DNA from: Rhynchopus sp. YZ270_cl-10
Lineage: Eukaryota > Euglenozoa > Diplonemea > Diplonemida > Diplonemidae
Assembly (NCBI GenBank): GCA_964035575.1
Contig: OZ037889.1
Span: 186,001 to 250,000, forward strand
DNA: 64,000 nucleotides
Direction: 5' to 3'
The position numbers and the translations under genes were made by a program. Every line of letters begins with the position of its first letter. Position 1 is the first letter of the stretch. The notes under the pieces were generated by a model. The model saw only the letters and a program-made list of their open reading frames with translations. It made no database searches and had not been told where the DNA came from. Positions 53,709 through 63,689 of the stretch are shown here, in pieces.

Positions 53709-55511
53709 TTAGAGGTAAAGATGCAAAGGCTCGGGGCGGTAGGTCTGAGAGACGGAGGACACAAAGGCGTCGATGTCCTCCGCGGGCGCTGTGTCTGCAA
53801 GCTGGCGCCGTGCGTTCTCGACAGAGCCTGTGTGGAGGAGGTGCGTCACTGCCTTGTCGTAGGCCTCCCAGCTGTGTACGCGGTCGTATTCGTACATCCA
53901 CTCTTGTGGCCCGCTTTGTTTGGACGCTGATCCGAGGGTGTGGCGCTCTGCCGTGGGCAGCACCTGGTATGCGACAGTGTTGCCTGTGAAGAGCGATGCG
54001 CATGAGTGGTGGCAGCTCACAGCCCGGGGCACCCGGCGGAGTTCGTGATGTATGGTCGCATCCATCTGCGTGGCGGCGTCGCTCACCATATGCACGCCAA
54101 GCATCCGCCCAATCCGTTCCATAGCACCCAACATCACTGTCAAACTCCCTATCACCCTGAACCTCTTCATATCAACGCACCCCACGGTCCCACACCACGC
54201 TCTCCCCGTGACGACCCCAGAATTTAACAAAATCGGATGCGGGTAACGTTCCTGGCACCGCAAGGTAAACTCTTTAATGGCGGTAACCGAAGAGGTAGCG
54301 TGCTGTGCACAACGCCGTAACGTTCCGAAGGAGGCAAACACGCGGTCTCCACAGAAATAGTCCACCAAGCCTCTGGAGAGCTCTGTCTGTGTGACAATGT
54401 TTTCTAATGTGAAGGCAAAGTTGTCTGCAAATAGGTCCTTATCTTGCACCAAGGTTTCTAGCGACCCCTGCATATTTATTGTTACCAAGGAGCATTTCTT
54501 TGCAACCAACCCTGCTGCCATGGCCGGCAAAAAGGGGACTACCGGGATCATTTGGTTTTGCACCGACGCAACAGAGTCGGTGGACTGCTGCGACTCTGTC
54601 GCCTCTTCTGGGTCTGCTTCCTCATCTGACTCGGAGATCGCCAATGCATCAACAGGAAAGCAGCTTGCAGGGAGAAAGGGGCGGTACATCTTGAGGTTCG
54701 TGAGGAGAAGAAGCATCGCGCAGGTTAGACCTGGGGGCAGGCGGGGGGCAGTGTCGCTTTCGGTGGTGCTGGAGGCAACCGATTCGTCTGTAAGAAGCAG
54801 CAACTCCGCAGCCTCCAAATCAAACGACCCAAGACACCGCGCGACCTCCTCTGCAGTATCAATCGCGGCCTGCATCCTTGCCTTTTCCTTTGCCACTTCC
54901 ATCGCGAATCCTCGGGTTAAATAGAAATCTACCATCATAATGAGCACATCTTGAAACCTAAACAACCAAGGTGCACTCATCCTACACGGCGGATCATCAC
55001 AATCACATACATGAAACTGCTCCGGACCTAATGCCGGAAGCAGCCAATTCTCTGTCATCATCACCGCAGTCCCCGTCTGCCATACGCAGAACACTACCAA
55101 AGAAATCTGCGTGACCCTCCTCGGCAACTCATTGACCAAGCATAAATCCAACAGCACGACAACGATAGGCCATCGTGGCGCCTGGCCCTTAGTAGACACG
55201 ATAGTATCGGAGAGAAGGATGACACCCATGAGCACATAGTTCAGCGCCTCCAGGAGAACCGGAGTCACCGTTTTTGTAATGATAATGTACAAAATGGTGA
55301 CAGACAAGGCAAAGAACGACCCAAATGAGACAATGTAGTTGTATCCATCCTCGGTATTAATACTGAAATAGAAGGACGACATTGCCAGCACCATCATGAT
55401 TAAGCACATCACAAATGCACGTTCTTTATAAGCCGTTTCTTGAGGCGTATCAGTCGAAAGAGCCAAAAATGAAAAATGACAACATTTCCTCCACAAAGAA
55501 GTAAACCCCAT
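53709..55511 (-). CDS. Six-TM protein with degenerate nucleotide-cyclase domain
   Basis: Single-exon frame of 600 aa. Six hydrophobic helices lie between residues 30 and 215. A helical linker and the motif YRPFLPASCF follow; a PFLP-type motif like this commonly sits ahead of cyclase domains in protists. Residues about 335-500 match the class III cyclase homology fold: a GDRVFASFG strand, then GVVTGRAWCGTVGC and FRVIGSLTVMLGAMERIG. Catalytic positions are altered: the first metal Asp (FxDIxGF) is read here as TINMQGS, and the transition-state Asn/Arg of VNxAxR are replaced in TVMLGAMER, while the GD of the second metal site stays. It is probably a non-catalytic sensor or regulatory partner. 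An acceptor CTTTTCAG sits 16 nt upstream of the ATG at 55511. Confidence 0.75.
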   Translation of the reverse strand: MGFTSLWRKCCHFSFLALSTDTPQETAYKERAFVMCLIMMVLAMSSFYFSINTEDGYNYIVSFGSFFALSVTILYIIITKTVTPVLLEALNYVLMGVILLSDTIVSTKGQAPRWPIVVVLLDLCLVNELPRRVTQISLVVFCVWQTGTAVMMTENWLLPALGPEQFHVCDCDDPPCRMSAPWLFRFQDVLIMMVDFYLTRGFAMEVAKEKARMQAAIDTAEEVARCLGSFDLEAAELLLLTDESVASSTTESDTAPRLPPGLTCAMLLLLTNLKMYRPFLPASCFPVDALAISESDEEADPEEATESQQSTDSVASVQNQMIPVVPFLPAMAAGLVAKKCSLVTINMQGSLETLVQDKDLFADNFAFTLENIVTQTELSRGLVDYFCGDRVFASFGTLRRCAQHATSSVTAIKEFTLRCQERYPHPILLNSGVVTGRAWCGTVGCVDMKRFRVIGSLTVMLGAMERIGRMLGVHMVSDAATQMDATIHHELRRVPRAVSCHHSCASLFTGNTVAYQVLPTAERHTLGSASKQSGPQEWMYEYDRVHSWEAYDKAVTHLLHTGSVENARRQLADTAPAEDIDAFVSSVSQTYRPEPLHLYL

Positions 55512-55526
55512 CGAGAGATGATGGGC

Positions 55527-55545
55527 CTGAAAAGGATGGTTTTTT
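55527..55545 (-). promoter_or_regulatory. Spliced-leader acceptor for the cyclase-like gene
   Basis: Minus-strand CCATCCTTTTCAG followed by GCCCATC and the ATG at 55511. No cis-donor recognised upstream. Confidence 0.5.
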
Positions 55546-56983
55546 TTTTGTGATGGAGCGGGTGGGGTGGGGGGAGGTGAAGAAAAAAAAAAGAATTGGG
55601 AATTTGTTTTGGGGAGGAATTTTTTTCATTTTTTTTTCATTTTTTTTTGTTTTTTGTTGTGTGGCAAAAAATCGATTGGGTTGGGTTGGGTTGGGGATGG
55701 ATGGGGGGATTTAAAAAAAAATCTTTTCTAATATCCCATGTACCGATGCCACAAGGTACAGAGACTTTTGACCCATATTCCATACACAAGGCCTTTGGGA
55801 AAACAAGCAAGCGTAGAAGATGGATGTGCCTCCCCGTGCACAATGAGCATGATCAAGCTTGCAGGTTTTTCCGTGTCCTGTAGTGTGTGGGAGTGGGGTC
55901 AGGTTACATCCCCCCTTCACTGTGTTTCAAAAAAAGGAAAAAAAATAGTTTCGTGTACTTCCCGATCAAAGAAAATACGAAAAACGCCGTTTTTTGAGAC
56001 AAGAAAATAAAAAATAAAAAAGAGAAGTTGAAAGTGCAAAACGCCTCACCGTTCGGTGGATTCAGGCACTGCAAACAAATAAAAGAACGGATGGGCTACA
56101 TGGGGCCACATACGACTTTCATTTCTAAAAAAAAAAAGATAAAAAATTAGCGACGCGCCTTACCCTCTCGCAAATAGGTTACCTTCAAATAAATTAACGA
56201 TTTGCATATACCTGGAGGAGACTCAGGCACACTGCGTGTTATTACAAAAAAAAAAACGAGTCTTTTTATTATTATTTGTTCAGGGATGGGGTGTTTGTTT
56301 GGCAGCAGGTTCCCCGAAGTACAATCACGAGGTCGTCTGCATGAATGGGGAGAAAAGAGAAAAAGGGAGACTTTTTTGTAAGAAAGAGATAACCCTCTTT
56401 CTTTCAAATAAAGGAAATCGGGGTAAAAAAAATGGGGTAGAGTTGAAAAGCTTTGCGATGTTATGTGGGTGTTGTTCTCTGTTTTTTTTTTGTTTGATTT
56501 TGTGCTATCTAGGCTAATTGACGCTGGGCTTAATCCATGGTGGTCGGTGGTGATCGGTTTAAATCGGTGGTAAAAAGTGGAAAAAAAAATGGGGCATGCC
56601 AGGTCCACATCAATCATCACTCAGCCTACTAGACTTACTACTTCGATAAATGCATCAACGCAAAGAGTTTCTTTTAAAAGAAAATTGAAAGTTCCCTAAA
56701 ATTGATGAGGGGGAGACGGGAGGGGGGAGAGGGAAGGATATTCTAATGCATGCATCGCGAGATTTGTAACAAAAATTCCGCATATTTTGTTTCTTCTTCA
56801 AAATTTGAAAAAGAAAGAAAAATACAGGGTGATGCTACGTTCTTCCTGCGATGTTAAATTCTAAAAAAAGGGGGGGTTTTATTGGGGGGAAAAACTACGA
56901 CAATAGAAGATGCGTAAAGGAACACAGACACCCAAGATGAAAAACAATGAAGTTAAAAAATAAAAATAAAAAGGTTTTGTTAC
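55546..56983. other. Intergenic with short repeats
   Basis: No gene. A GGGTT tract lies near 55679-55700. A family B-like copy is at 55817-55850 and a family C variant (GAAGTTGAAAGTGC start) at 56025-56072. A GTGGT-rich stretch lies near 56539-56575. Confidence 0.45.
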
Positions 56984-57014
56984 GATGAACCTAAGCCTCT
57001 CGTGCTTGGCCACC
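56984..57014 (+). repeat. Family A short hairpin repeat, near-consensus
   Basis: GATGAACCTAAGCCTCTCG then TGCTTGGCCACC, 31 bp. Confidence 0.65.
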
Positions 57015-57296
57015 TTATTCAACAGAATAAAAAAGTTGGAGAGAGAACGAAGAAGAGGAAGAAAGAGAGAGTATTAATTCCATACTTTGAAATTAAAAAA
57101 ATTGAAAAAAAAAAAAGAGAAAGTACAAAAAGAGAGTGTTGTAACTATGAAGCCACAACAAAATGTATTTTGTTGTGGTATCGTGTCAAATACGTGCTTC
57201 TCGTTACATAGTAACATTGTTACTGTGCGACCGTTTTAAAAAAAAAAAATGAAAATAATGTTCTCTCTCCAACAGCGAGCGATAGCCCGACAAAAA

Positions 57297-57430
57297 AAGT
57301 GTCACTTGTCGTTCCCTCACCCCCCTTCTTGTAGTTGTTTGATGCGTTGACGCTTCCACACACACTAAAAATTACCTGTTGGTTGGTGGTGTTGCGGAGC
57401 ACGGTTGGGTGAGTGAACGACGTGACACTT
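57297..57430. repeat. Foldback repeat, inverted copy of 12640-12762
   Basis: Arms AAGTGTCAC...GTCGTTCCCTCACCC and GGGTGAGTGAACGACGTGAC. Core and one flank are shared with the copy at 12640 in the opposite orientation. Confidence 0.65.
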
Positions 57431-57807
57431 TCCGCTCACAAAGTAGTGTGCGTAAAAAAAAAAAGTCCGTAAAAAACAGCTCGAACGAGCTTTTCTTTTG
57501 CGCGGTGCCGACACAATTAATCACCAATACTGTACATAAAAAAAATGTTGGCCTTTAAAATGTCGCACACGCAATTCTGACTTGATTTATGAATGTTTTT
57601 TTTTTGGAAATAGGTGATTACAATAATGCCTTTCATGGGCAGGGATGGTCCACAATCACTCAGCCCACGTACTAATTTTTTGTAGTTTCGGCTATCTCTC
57701 CGACGGGTTTTGTACACAAAAGTGACTCGAAGGCAAAATGAATTTCAAAGGTTTCGATGCAGATCCTCAAACCAATGAAATTACCTTTTTTCCCCTTTTT
57801 TGAAAAT

Positions 57808-57852
57808 TTGTTGGAATAGTGTAGTTGCCACATGTGCAATCTCCACTGTCAG
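57808..57852 (+). repeat. Family E2 repeat
   Basis: TTGTTGGAATAGTGTAGTTG followed by CCACATGTGCAATCTCCAC. Almost identical to the copy at 24886. Confidence 0.6.
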
Positions 57853-58057
57853 TTATTTTTTTTTGAAATCATGCAGATGTGAATAATATATTTACAGTCA
57901 CCTACGTGTCTTATTAAAGTCAAGACAATGTAAAATCTAAATTTTTTTTATGAAAATGTCCCTTTTGTTGGTTTCTTCGTGAACTGATCTAGAAAACCCT
58001 CTGAGGTACTTTAAAAAAAAAAAACTGGTCTGTTGTTTTTTTTTTTCTTGTTTTGTT

Positions 58058-58809
58058 CAGGGCGTTCGCTATCGCCATCGTTTTTTCCTGATCGTGGCGA
58101 AATGCCAAAACCCCCGAAATTTTCGTTTTTTTACTAGTGCTTAAAATAGGTCAAAAAAAATTTTCCCGCCGGAGAGAAGTTAGTTCGTGGGGTGAATCCC
58201 TGGTACTGAATGGTCAAAAAAAATTTGCGATTTGCGCGTGATCCCTTCCCCAGCACAAGTGATATTACAGCTGAACTTTCCTGATACTAAAACCAGCAAA
58301 ACGATGGAGAATTTCATCAATCCCCCCTCACTGAGGGTCTCTTTGTGTTGTTTAATCAAGCAGATGTACAAGAGAGAGGCATCTGTCATATGAGACTTCA
58401 TCCTTATTTTGATTATTTTCAACTCTCTGCCATTGAAGATAGAGTTGACACGAGCAGTGACACCTTCTATAACAGGGGGTACGGTACACCTTCAGCAGAC
58501 TGCAGGATTGAGGAGCGAGCGGGAGTGCTGGGAAAACTTCCTCTCACGGCAGGCGGGTTTGCGGATGATTTTGAGTACAGTGGACACCCCCTCTGCGACC
58601 CCCCCTCCGGGGGGGTCGACAGGGTGGTGGGGAGAAATCTCTCTCTCTTTTTTTCCCCCCCCCCCCTTTTTTTTTTTTATTTATTTATTTATTTATACAG
58701 GGTTTCGCCCCGGTGGGGCGAAGCCCTGGGGCGAAATAAAATGTCATTTTTTCAGGAACAGATTTTTTTAACGAAAAAAAATATTTTTCGCCCCGGGGCG
58801 AACGCCCTG
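58058..58809 (-). mobile_element. hAT element, second copy, perfect 8-bp target duplication
   Basis: A 752-bp sister of 47367-48053 with the same ends (CAGGGCGTTCGC), flanked by GTTTTGTT at 58050-58057 and 58810-58817. It keeps the transposase C-terminal segment (KIIKIRMKSHMTDASLLYIC) on the minus strand. It differs from the sister by a few internal insertions, including a segment near 58551-58600. Exact duplications and close similarity point to recent movement by an autonomous hAT elsewhere in the genome. Confidence 0.85.
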
Positions 58810-58963
58810 GTTTTGTTTTTTTTCCTCTTTTTGCTCTACGAATATTTTAATGTTTTGTGCTTCCGATTGAAAACGAGAGCCCCTTACACCAAGAGGCCTT
58901 TTCTCGCCCAAAAGAGCACACAAATGGGGTTTGTTACAACCTTGGCTTTCCATCAGGAAACTA

Positions 58964-59079
58964 CCGTATTCGTAAATATGTTCGACCGTAAATATGTTCG
59001 ACCGTAATAAAGTTCGTCATTTCCCGGATTTTTCGGGAAGTTCGACACTTTTTACGGTCGAACATATTTACGAATACGG
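58964..59079. mobile_element. TA-flanked miniature element with long perfect inverted ends
   Basis: A 116-bp unit whose ends CCGTATTCGTAAATATG repeat exactly as the reverse complement over about 28 bp, flanked by TA on both sides. A second ATGTTCGACCGTAA unit lies just inside the left arm. Tc1/mariner-type signature, non-coding. A one-sided relative lies near 29088-29125. Confidence 0.75.
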
Positions 59080-59081
59080 TA

Positions 59082-60461
59082 AATAATAAGAAACCCACTC
59101 TGTGAATCTACTGCACAGGAAGGGAGGGAAGGATACTGACGATTGTTTTTTTTTTAAATCAGCTAATTTTTTTTTGTCCTGTTCAGCTATTTTTAATGTG
59201 TGTTCTTTTGTTTCAAAAACAAGCACAACGCACACAGGAAGGGAGTAGCCATGTATGGATAGTTACGGGGGGAGTTTGGGGGATTATTTATTATTTTTTT
59301 GGCTTTTTACACACCAGAGCAACGAGCGCCAATAAGCACATTGTTAGGTTGCTATATGGGTGCGTCCAAAATTGGCATAGTAGTTGTTGCTACCTCTCTG
59401 CAGCTCTACTTTACCTTTTTGAAAAAAAAATTTAGTTTTTTTTTTTAGTTTTTTTTTTATGAATGCAAAGACTTCACTGTGGTATTGAAGTTGCACTACC
59501 TCCCTTTTTTTGAATTGTATTACGTTTCCTAGCTCATCTTTGCTTGAAAAAAAATATTCCAAAAATTGAATGTGCCTCGCGCACATCATAACGTGCAAGA
59601 TGAATCTACAGCCACCTGATAAAAAATAAACGAGGCGCTCCTCAGCACTCATATCCTAAGACTCACACTGCTTGGAAACCTTGCTAAAATACCCCAGTGT
59701 TCCCCGCTGAGAACACTGGGGAAAAAACCCCAGAAAAAGAGATAAAAAAAAAATCAATTTCATGCATTTTCTATTCAAAGAAGAGAAAGCACACAAAAGG
59801 ACGTTCAAAAACGATGCATCTCCATAGAGACTATAAAAGAACCAAAAAATGGCTCCTTTTTTTGGCATTTTGTAAAACCTGGACAAAACATGGGGGGGGG
59901 AAGGGTGATGGGGGGTAACATTTTTTTTTTGCTATTGTTTTTGGGGAACGATTGTCGTGGGGAATTGGAGGGGGAGAGTGATGGGGAGGGGGGAGGAGGG
60001 AGGCAACGGTTGAAAAAAAAAAGGGAAGGTGATGATGCGAACACACAAAATATATTTCTCTTTTTGTAAAATGAAGGTGTCTCTTTCACACACACACCAT
60101 CTTTTTTAAAAAAGCTCAATGAATTGCAGTGTGGTCTTCGCCACCTAGCTTTGAAAAAAAAAAATCCGTGCCTTTTTTGGGGACTTCCCTCAAAAAAACA
60201 AGAGAGGATGAGAGGGTGGGAGAATCAAGAATCTACAAAAATAGGGGGGTTTTCCAGAGAAGGGGTTGTTATGGAAAAAAAAATGATGAAAGTGGGGAAA
60301 GTGGGGGGGAGAGAAAAGATGCATCACTCGGTACACATCCATAATATTTTGAAAATAAATGTGAGAATATCAAATCAAAAAAGAAAAGAAAAAAAACTTG
60401 AAACATGGATCGTATCTCTCTTCCGTGAGCACACCATTCCTTCAATTACAAAGAAATGCAT
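59082..60461. other. Intergenic with short repeats
   Basis: No gene seen. Family B fragments lie near 59569-59592, 60070-60103 and 60405-60440. The rest is purine-rich or poly-T DNA. Confidence 0.4.
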
Positions 60462-60690
60462 CTTGAAATACAAAGCCCTCTCTGTTGACAGTGTACCTAA
60501 AGAAATATGAAGAGAAGTTAATACAGTGCAAACTCCTCACCGTTCATCGGACGCAGGCACCAATATTTAGTTGACTTGAAAATACAAAGCCCTCTCGTTG
60601 ACAGTGTACCTTGGTACAAATGATCGGTGTATCGTAGGTGGACACCCAACCATGCAGTCCTACATCCATTTTCGTGGTACATCTGATATA
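60462..60690 (+). repeat. Composite D-C-D block with long-form D
   Basis: 60462-60610 duplicates 47051-47200. Beyond it the second D copy continues to full length (to about 60690), aligning with 31288-31400. A further family C copy is at 60806-60863. Confidence 0.7.
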
Positions 60691-61430
60691 AATGTCTGTT
60701 AGGACTGCACATCGATGCTTCGCACGCGAAGTCACCTTTTAAAAAAAAAAATGGTTTTCTTTTGAAAATGAGTGCTGACTGATTGAGGGATATCAAAAAT
60801 AAAAAAGAAAAGTTGAAAGTGCAAGCGCAAGCGCCTCACCGTTCATCGACGGACGCAGGCACTGGAAAAAAAAGTAGGGGAGAGGGGGAATCGATAATGC
60901 GACACAACATTTGGTTTTCTATGCAAAATTGCCTCACCTTTTTTTTTTTTTTCGCTTTTTTGAAAGATAAAATTTTCCCGTAAAAAAGAGGGGCGTAATC
61001 TAAAGGGGGGGGAGGGGAAGAGAGAGGTGGGAGAGAGGGAGAGTAGGAAAAAAAAACAAAAAAAAAAAATCGCCGCTTTTATTCTTCCATATGTCGACGT
61101 CGAAAAAAGAGTACAGTGCAAAAACAGCAGCGCCTTTTTTCTTCTGCTTCGAGAATAGCGCCCCTGTCTCTCCATCTCTGATACGAAAAATAAATTACCT
61201 ACCCTTCTTCCTCCAAAAAAAAAATATCGGGGAGAACAGCAAATGAAATAAAAATAAAAATACAAGTCAAGAGTTAAGAGGGGGAAGGGTGTGTGAGGGC
61301 TCTCATCCATTTTTATATTGCATCAACAATCACCTCAGTACCCACCCTTGGTGGGTAACTACGTTGTTTGTCCTTTTTTCTTGGGTGATCGTCTTTTTTT
61401 TGCAATTTATATTCTGCAGACCCAAATATT

Positions 61431-62836
61431 TTACCCGAATGTGAGTCTTCTCCGTTCAGCGCATTCCGTTTCTGGGGTCTTCATGAGGGAGTTGAACACG
61501 TCCATCGCGGGTGTCTGTTTAAAAAAAAAAAATTGTTGATTTTTTTTCAGTGATAAACATGTCGTGTTGAGTCACCTAAGAAAATAGCACAAATACCTTT
61601 CCCTCAGGGGTCGGCGTGATGAGGTCCATCAGCTCCGGGAGTGGTTTCCGGTTCAGGTTGGGTGTCGCTGGGAGGTTCAGGTCGGTACGCTGTGTGTGGT
61701 GATGTTTCAACTTTTTTTTTTTGAACAATCTAAAATAACGCCGGACACGCAAAACGACCAGAGTTCTCTGTAACCCCTTATGCAAACTCTGCGATACGAA
61801 ATACATTGCAAATTGCGATGAAATACGCCAAAAATCCTCTCTCAAAAACCTTCCCCATTTCCAAAAAAACAAACACCCGAACACATACCTCCGCGAGACG
61901 GCTCTTCTGGTCCTGCGAAAGCATCGAGGAAATGAGCATGAGACAGTGCGAGAGCGGCTCGATCAGCAGCTTCGGCACAGGCGAGGTGGCAGCAGAGTAC
62001 TCGAGGAACTCGCGGAGGGAGCAGTCGTCGTCGACCTCCACTGTGTCGCCGTCCTGGTCTGTGTAGCACATATTCCCTACCCGGCCGACCTTCTGCTCCA
62101 TCTTTGCGATAAACGCAGCGTACGTGGTTTGTATCGAGACGGCCGCAAGGTGGCAGATGTTGTCCCCCTTTGTTGTATACTTCACATTCACCGGCTTCTT
62201 CTCTCTTATCGACGGGGAGCCGAGGGATTCAAGCATAAGAAGTGGCTTCATATCGCGGGACGGTCTCAGCTCCTCTGGCGCCTTGCGCATCTCTTCTGCA
62301 GATGGTGCGCTATCCCATTGGTGCAGTGTACGCCTCCACCGGCCTACCTGGCAGTCCCAACTCCGCTTGCTGCACACCTGGTTCAGCCGTGGTGTGTATG
62401 GGTGCAGTTCGTTCCCCTCCTGGCGCTGCCCCTTCTGCACCTTGGCAACATAGTTCATATACCCCTGCGTCACCTTCCCAAAGCACAGCTGCTTCTTCCG
62501 TTGTGCAAGCCGATGCGAATCTGTCTCCTCCCACTCACCTTCCTCGTTGAAAACGGCAGAAGGGGGCAGCTTGAGGGTGCCAGGGATCGTTCCGTTCATT
62601 TTCTTCATATGGCGGGACTGCTTTTGGACTTCATGCATCGGCGCCTGGGGCACGGCCTGCATGGGCGGGTGTGAGGTGTAGGGGAGTTGTGTGGCAGGGT
62701 GGTTCTGCTCTGGGTAGTACGCTACGTGGGGCTTCATGAACGGAGCGGGCTGGGCGTTGACGTTGCGAGCCTGGAGGGGGAGGATCTGCTGTCTGTGGTC
62801 GGCGGGGTGGAAGACGTTAGTGTGCGTGTGCGGCAT
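61431..62836 (-). CDS. SLBP: Histone stem-loop-binding protein fused to a PB1 domain (3 exons)
   Basis: Exons 61889-62836, 61597-61689 and 61431-61514; introns of 199 and 82 nt run GTATGT...ACACAG and GTATTT...AAACAG, all phase 0, giving 374 aa. Residues about 104-175 are an SLBP RNA-binding domain: RKKQLCFGKVTQGY, HPYTPRLN and SKRSWDCQVGRW..LHQWD align with the human domain, including the TPNK-like turn and the SWD.Q..W core. SLBP binds the 3' hairpin of histone mRNAs. Residues about 214-296 form a PB1 domain with the acidic OPCA motif YTDQDGDTVEVDDD, a protein-protein docking module I do not know from other SLBPs. The last exons add a conserved-looking tail (LPELMDLITPTPEGK, TPAMDVFNSLMK). 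An acceptor CCTTTTCCAG lies at 62914-62915. Confidence 0.88.
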
Positions 62837-62913
62837 TTGGGTGTGTTGTGTTTGTTTGTTGTCGTCTCGGGTTCGTTTCCCCTTTGTTTCTTTGTTGTTT
62901 CCCCCGTCCCCCT

Positions 62914-62940
62914 CTGGAAAAGGTGGATTGAGGGTTAAGG
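62914..62940 (-). promoter_or_regulatory. Spliced-leader acceptor for SLBP
   Basis: Minus-strand ACCCTCAATCCACCTTTTCC then AG and a 77-nt leader to the ATG at 62836. Confidence 0.55.
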
Positions 62941-63689
62941 GGTAGGGGGAAGGGGAGGGGGGGGAGATTCGAATGAAGGAAAAGTGTTGAGGGGAAGAAA
63001 GGGTCGTTGGAGGCTTGAACCTTTTTTTTCACAGAGGATTTGTAATAAAATAAGTTCCCTCAGGGCGGTGAAGTGGATTGGGCAGGGTCGGTAAAAATGC
63101 TTTTTTTTTTTCGGTAGGAAATACTTTTTGTTTTGTGTGTTTGGAAAATCTACTAGAGTGGGGATCGTCTGTGTTAGAGTGACACAGAAAAAAAGAAAAA
63201 TTTGAGAGAGATACGGTGGTGGCTGCTGTGTGGATATCACACAGGGCGGGAGGGAGGGGGAGAAAATAAGTTCAGGAAGGGCGTTTAAAAACGCATTTTC
63301 CACCGCCCCCCTTATCAGGCTATGCCGGTTCTTTCTTGTTCGTCTCCGTTGCGGGGTTACACAGGGGTAAAAGAAAAGGTATTGCTGCCCTTACTTCATT
63401 ACCTTTCAATAAGATGACTGAAAATCTCGTACACTTTGTTACCTTGAAACGTATAATGTGGACTATTTTCATTTACTTCACTCTAACTCTTTTTTTTTTA
63501 AACTACTTCAGCCATTTCTAGTTTTTTTGCTTATCTCTACTATCCTCCAAAAATTTTCAAATAAAAAAAAAAGAAACTGAGTGCCTAAAGACACTCACTC
63601 TAAAAAATTAAGGTGTGGCACCTACAGGCACCACCTACTATGCAAAGAAACTTTAGCAAAAAAAGAAAAAAGAAACACAAAACGTCACC
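62941..63689. other. Intergenic, no gene seen
   Basis: Contains the pyrimidine-rich (minus-strand) leader region of SLBP and then A/T-rich DNA. The segment from about 63540 to 63689 is the 3' flank of the coiled-coil gene. No repeat recognised. Confidence 0.4.

Noticed and set aside
47340-58820. Possibility that the 47-58 kb repeats are LTR or other virus-like elements
   Set aside because: No long direct terminal repeats, polymerase, protease, integrase, capsid or envelope text seen; the ends and 8-bp duplications fit hAT.
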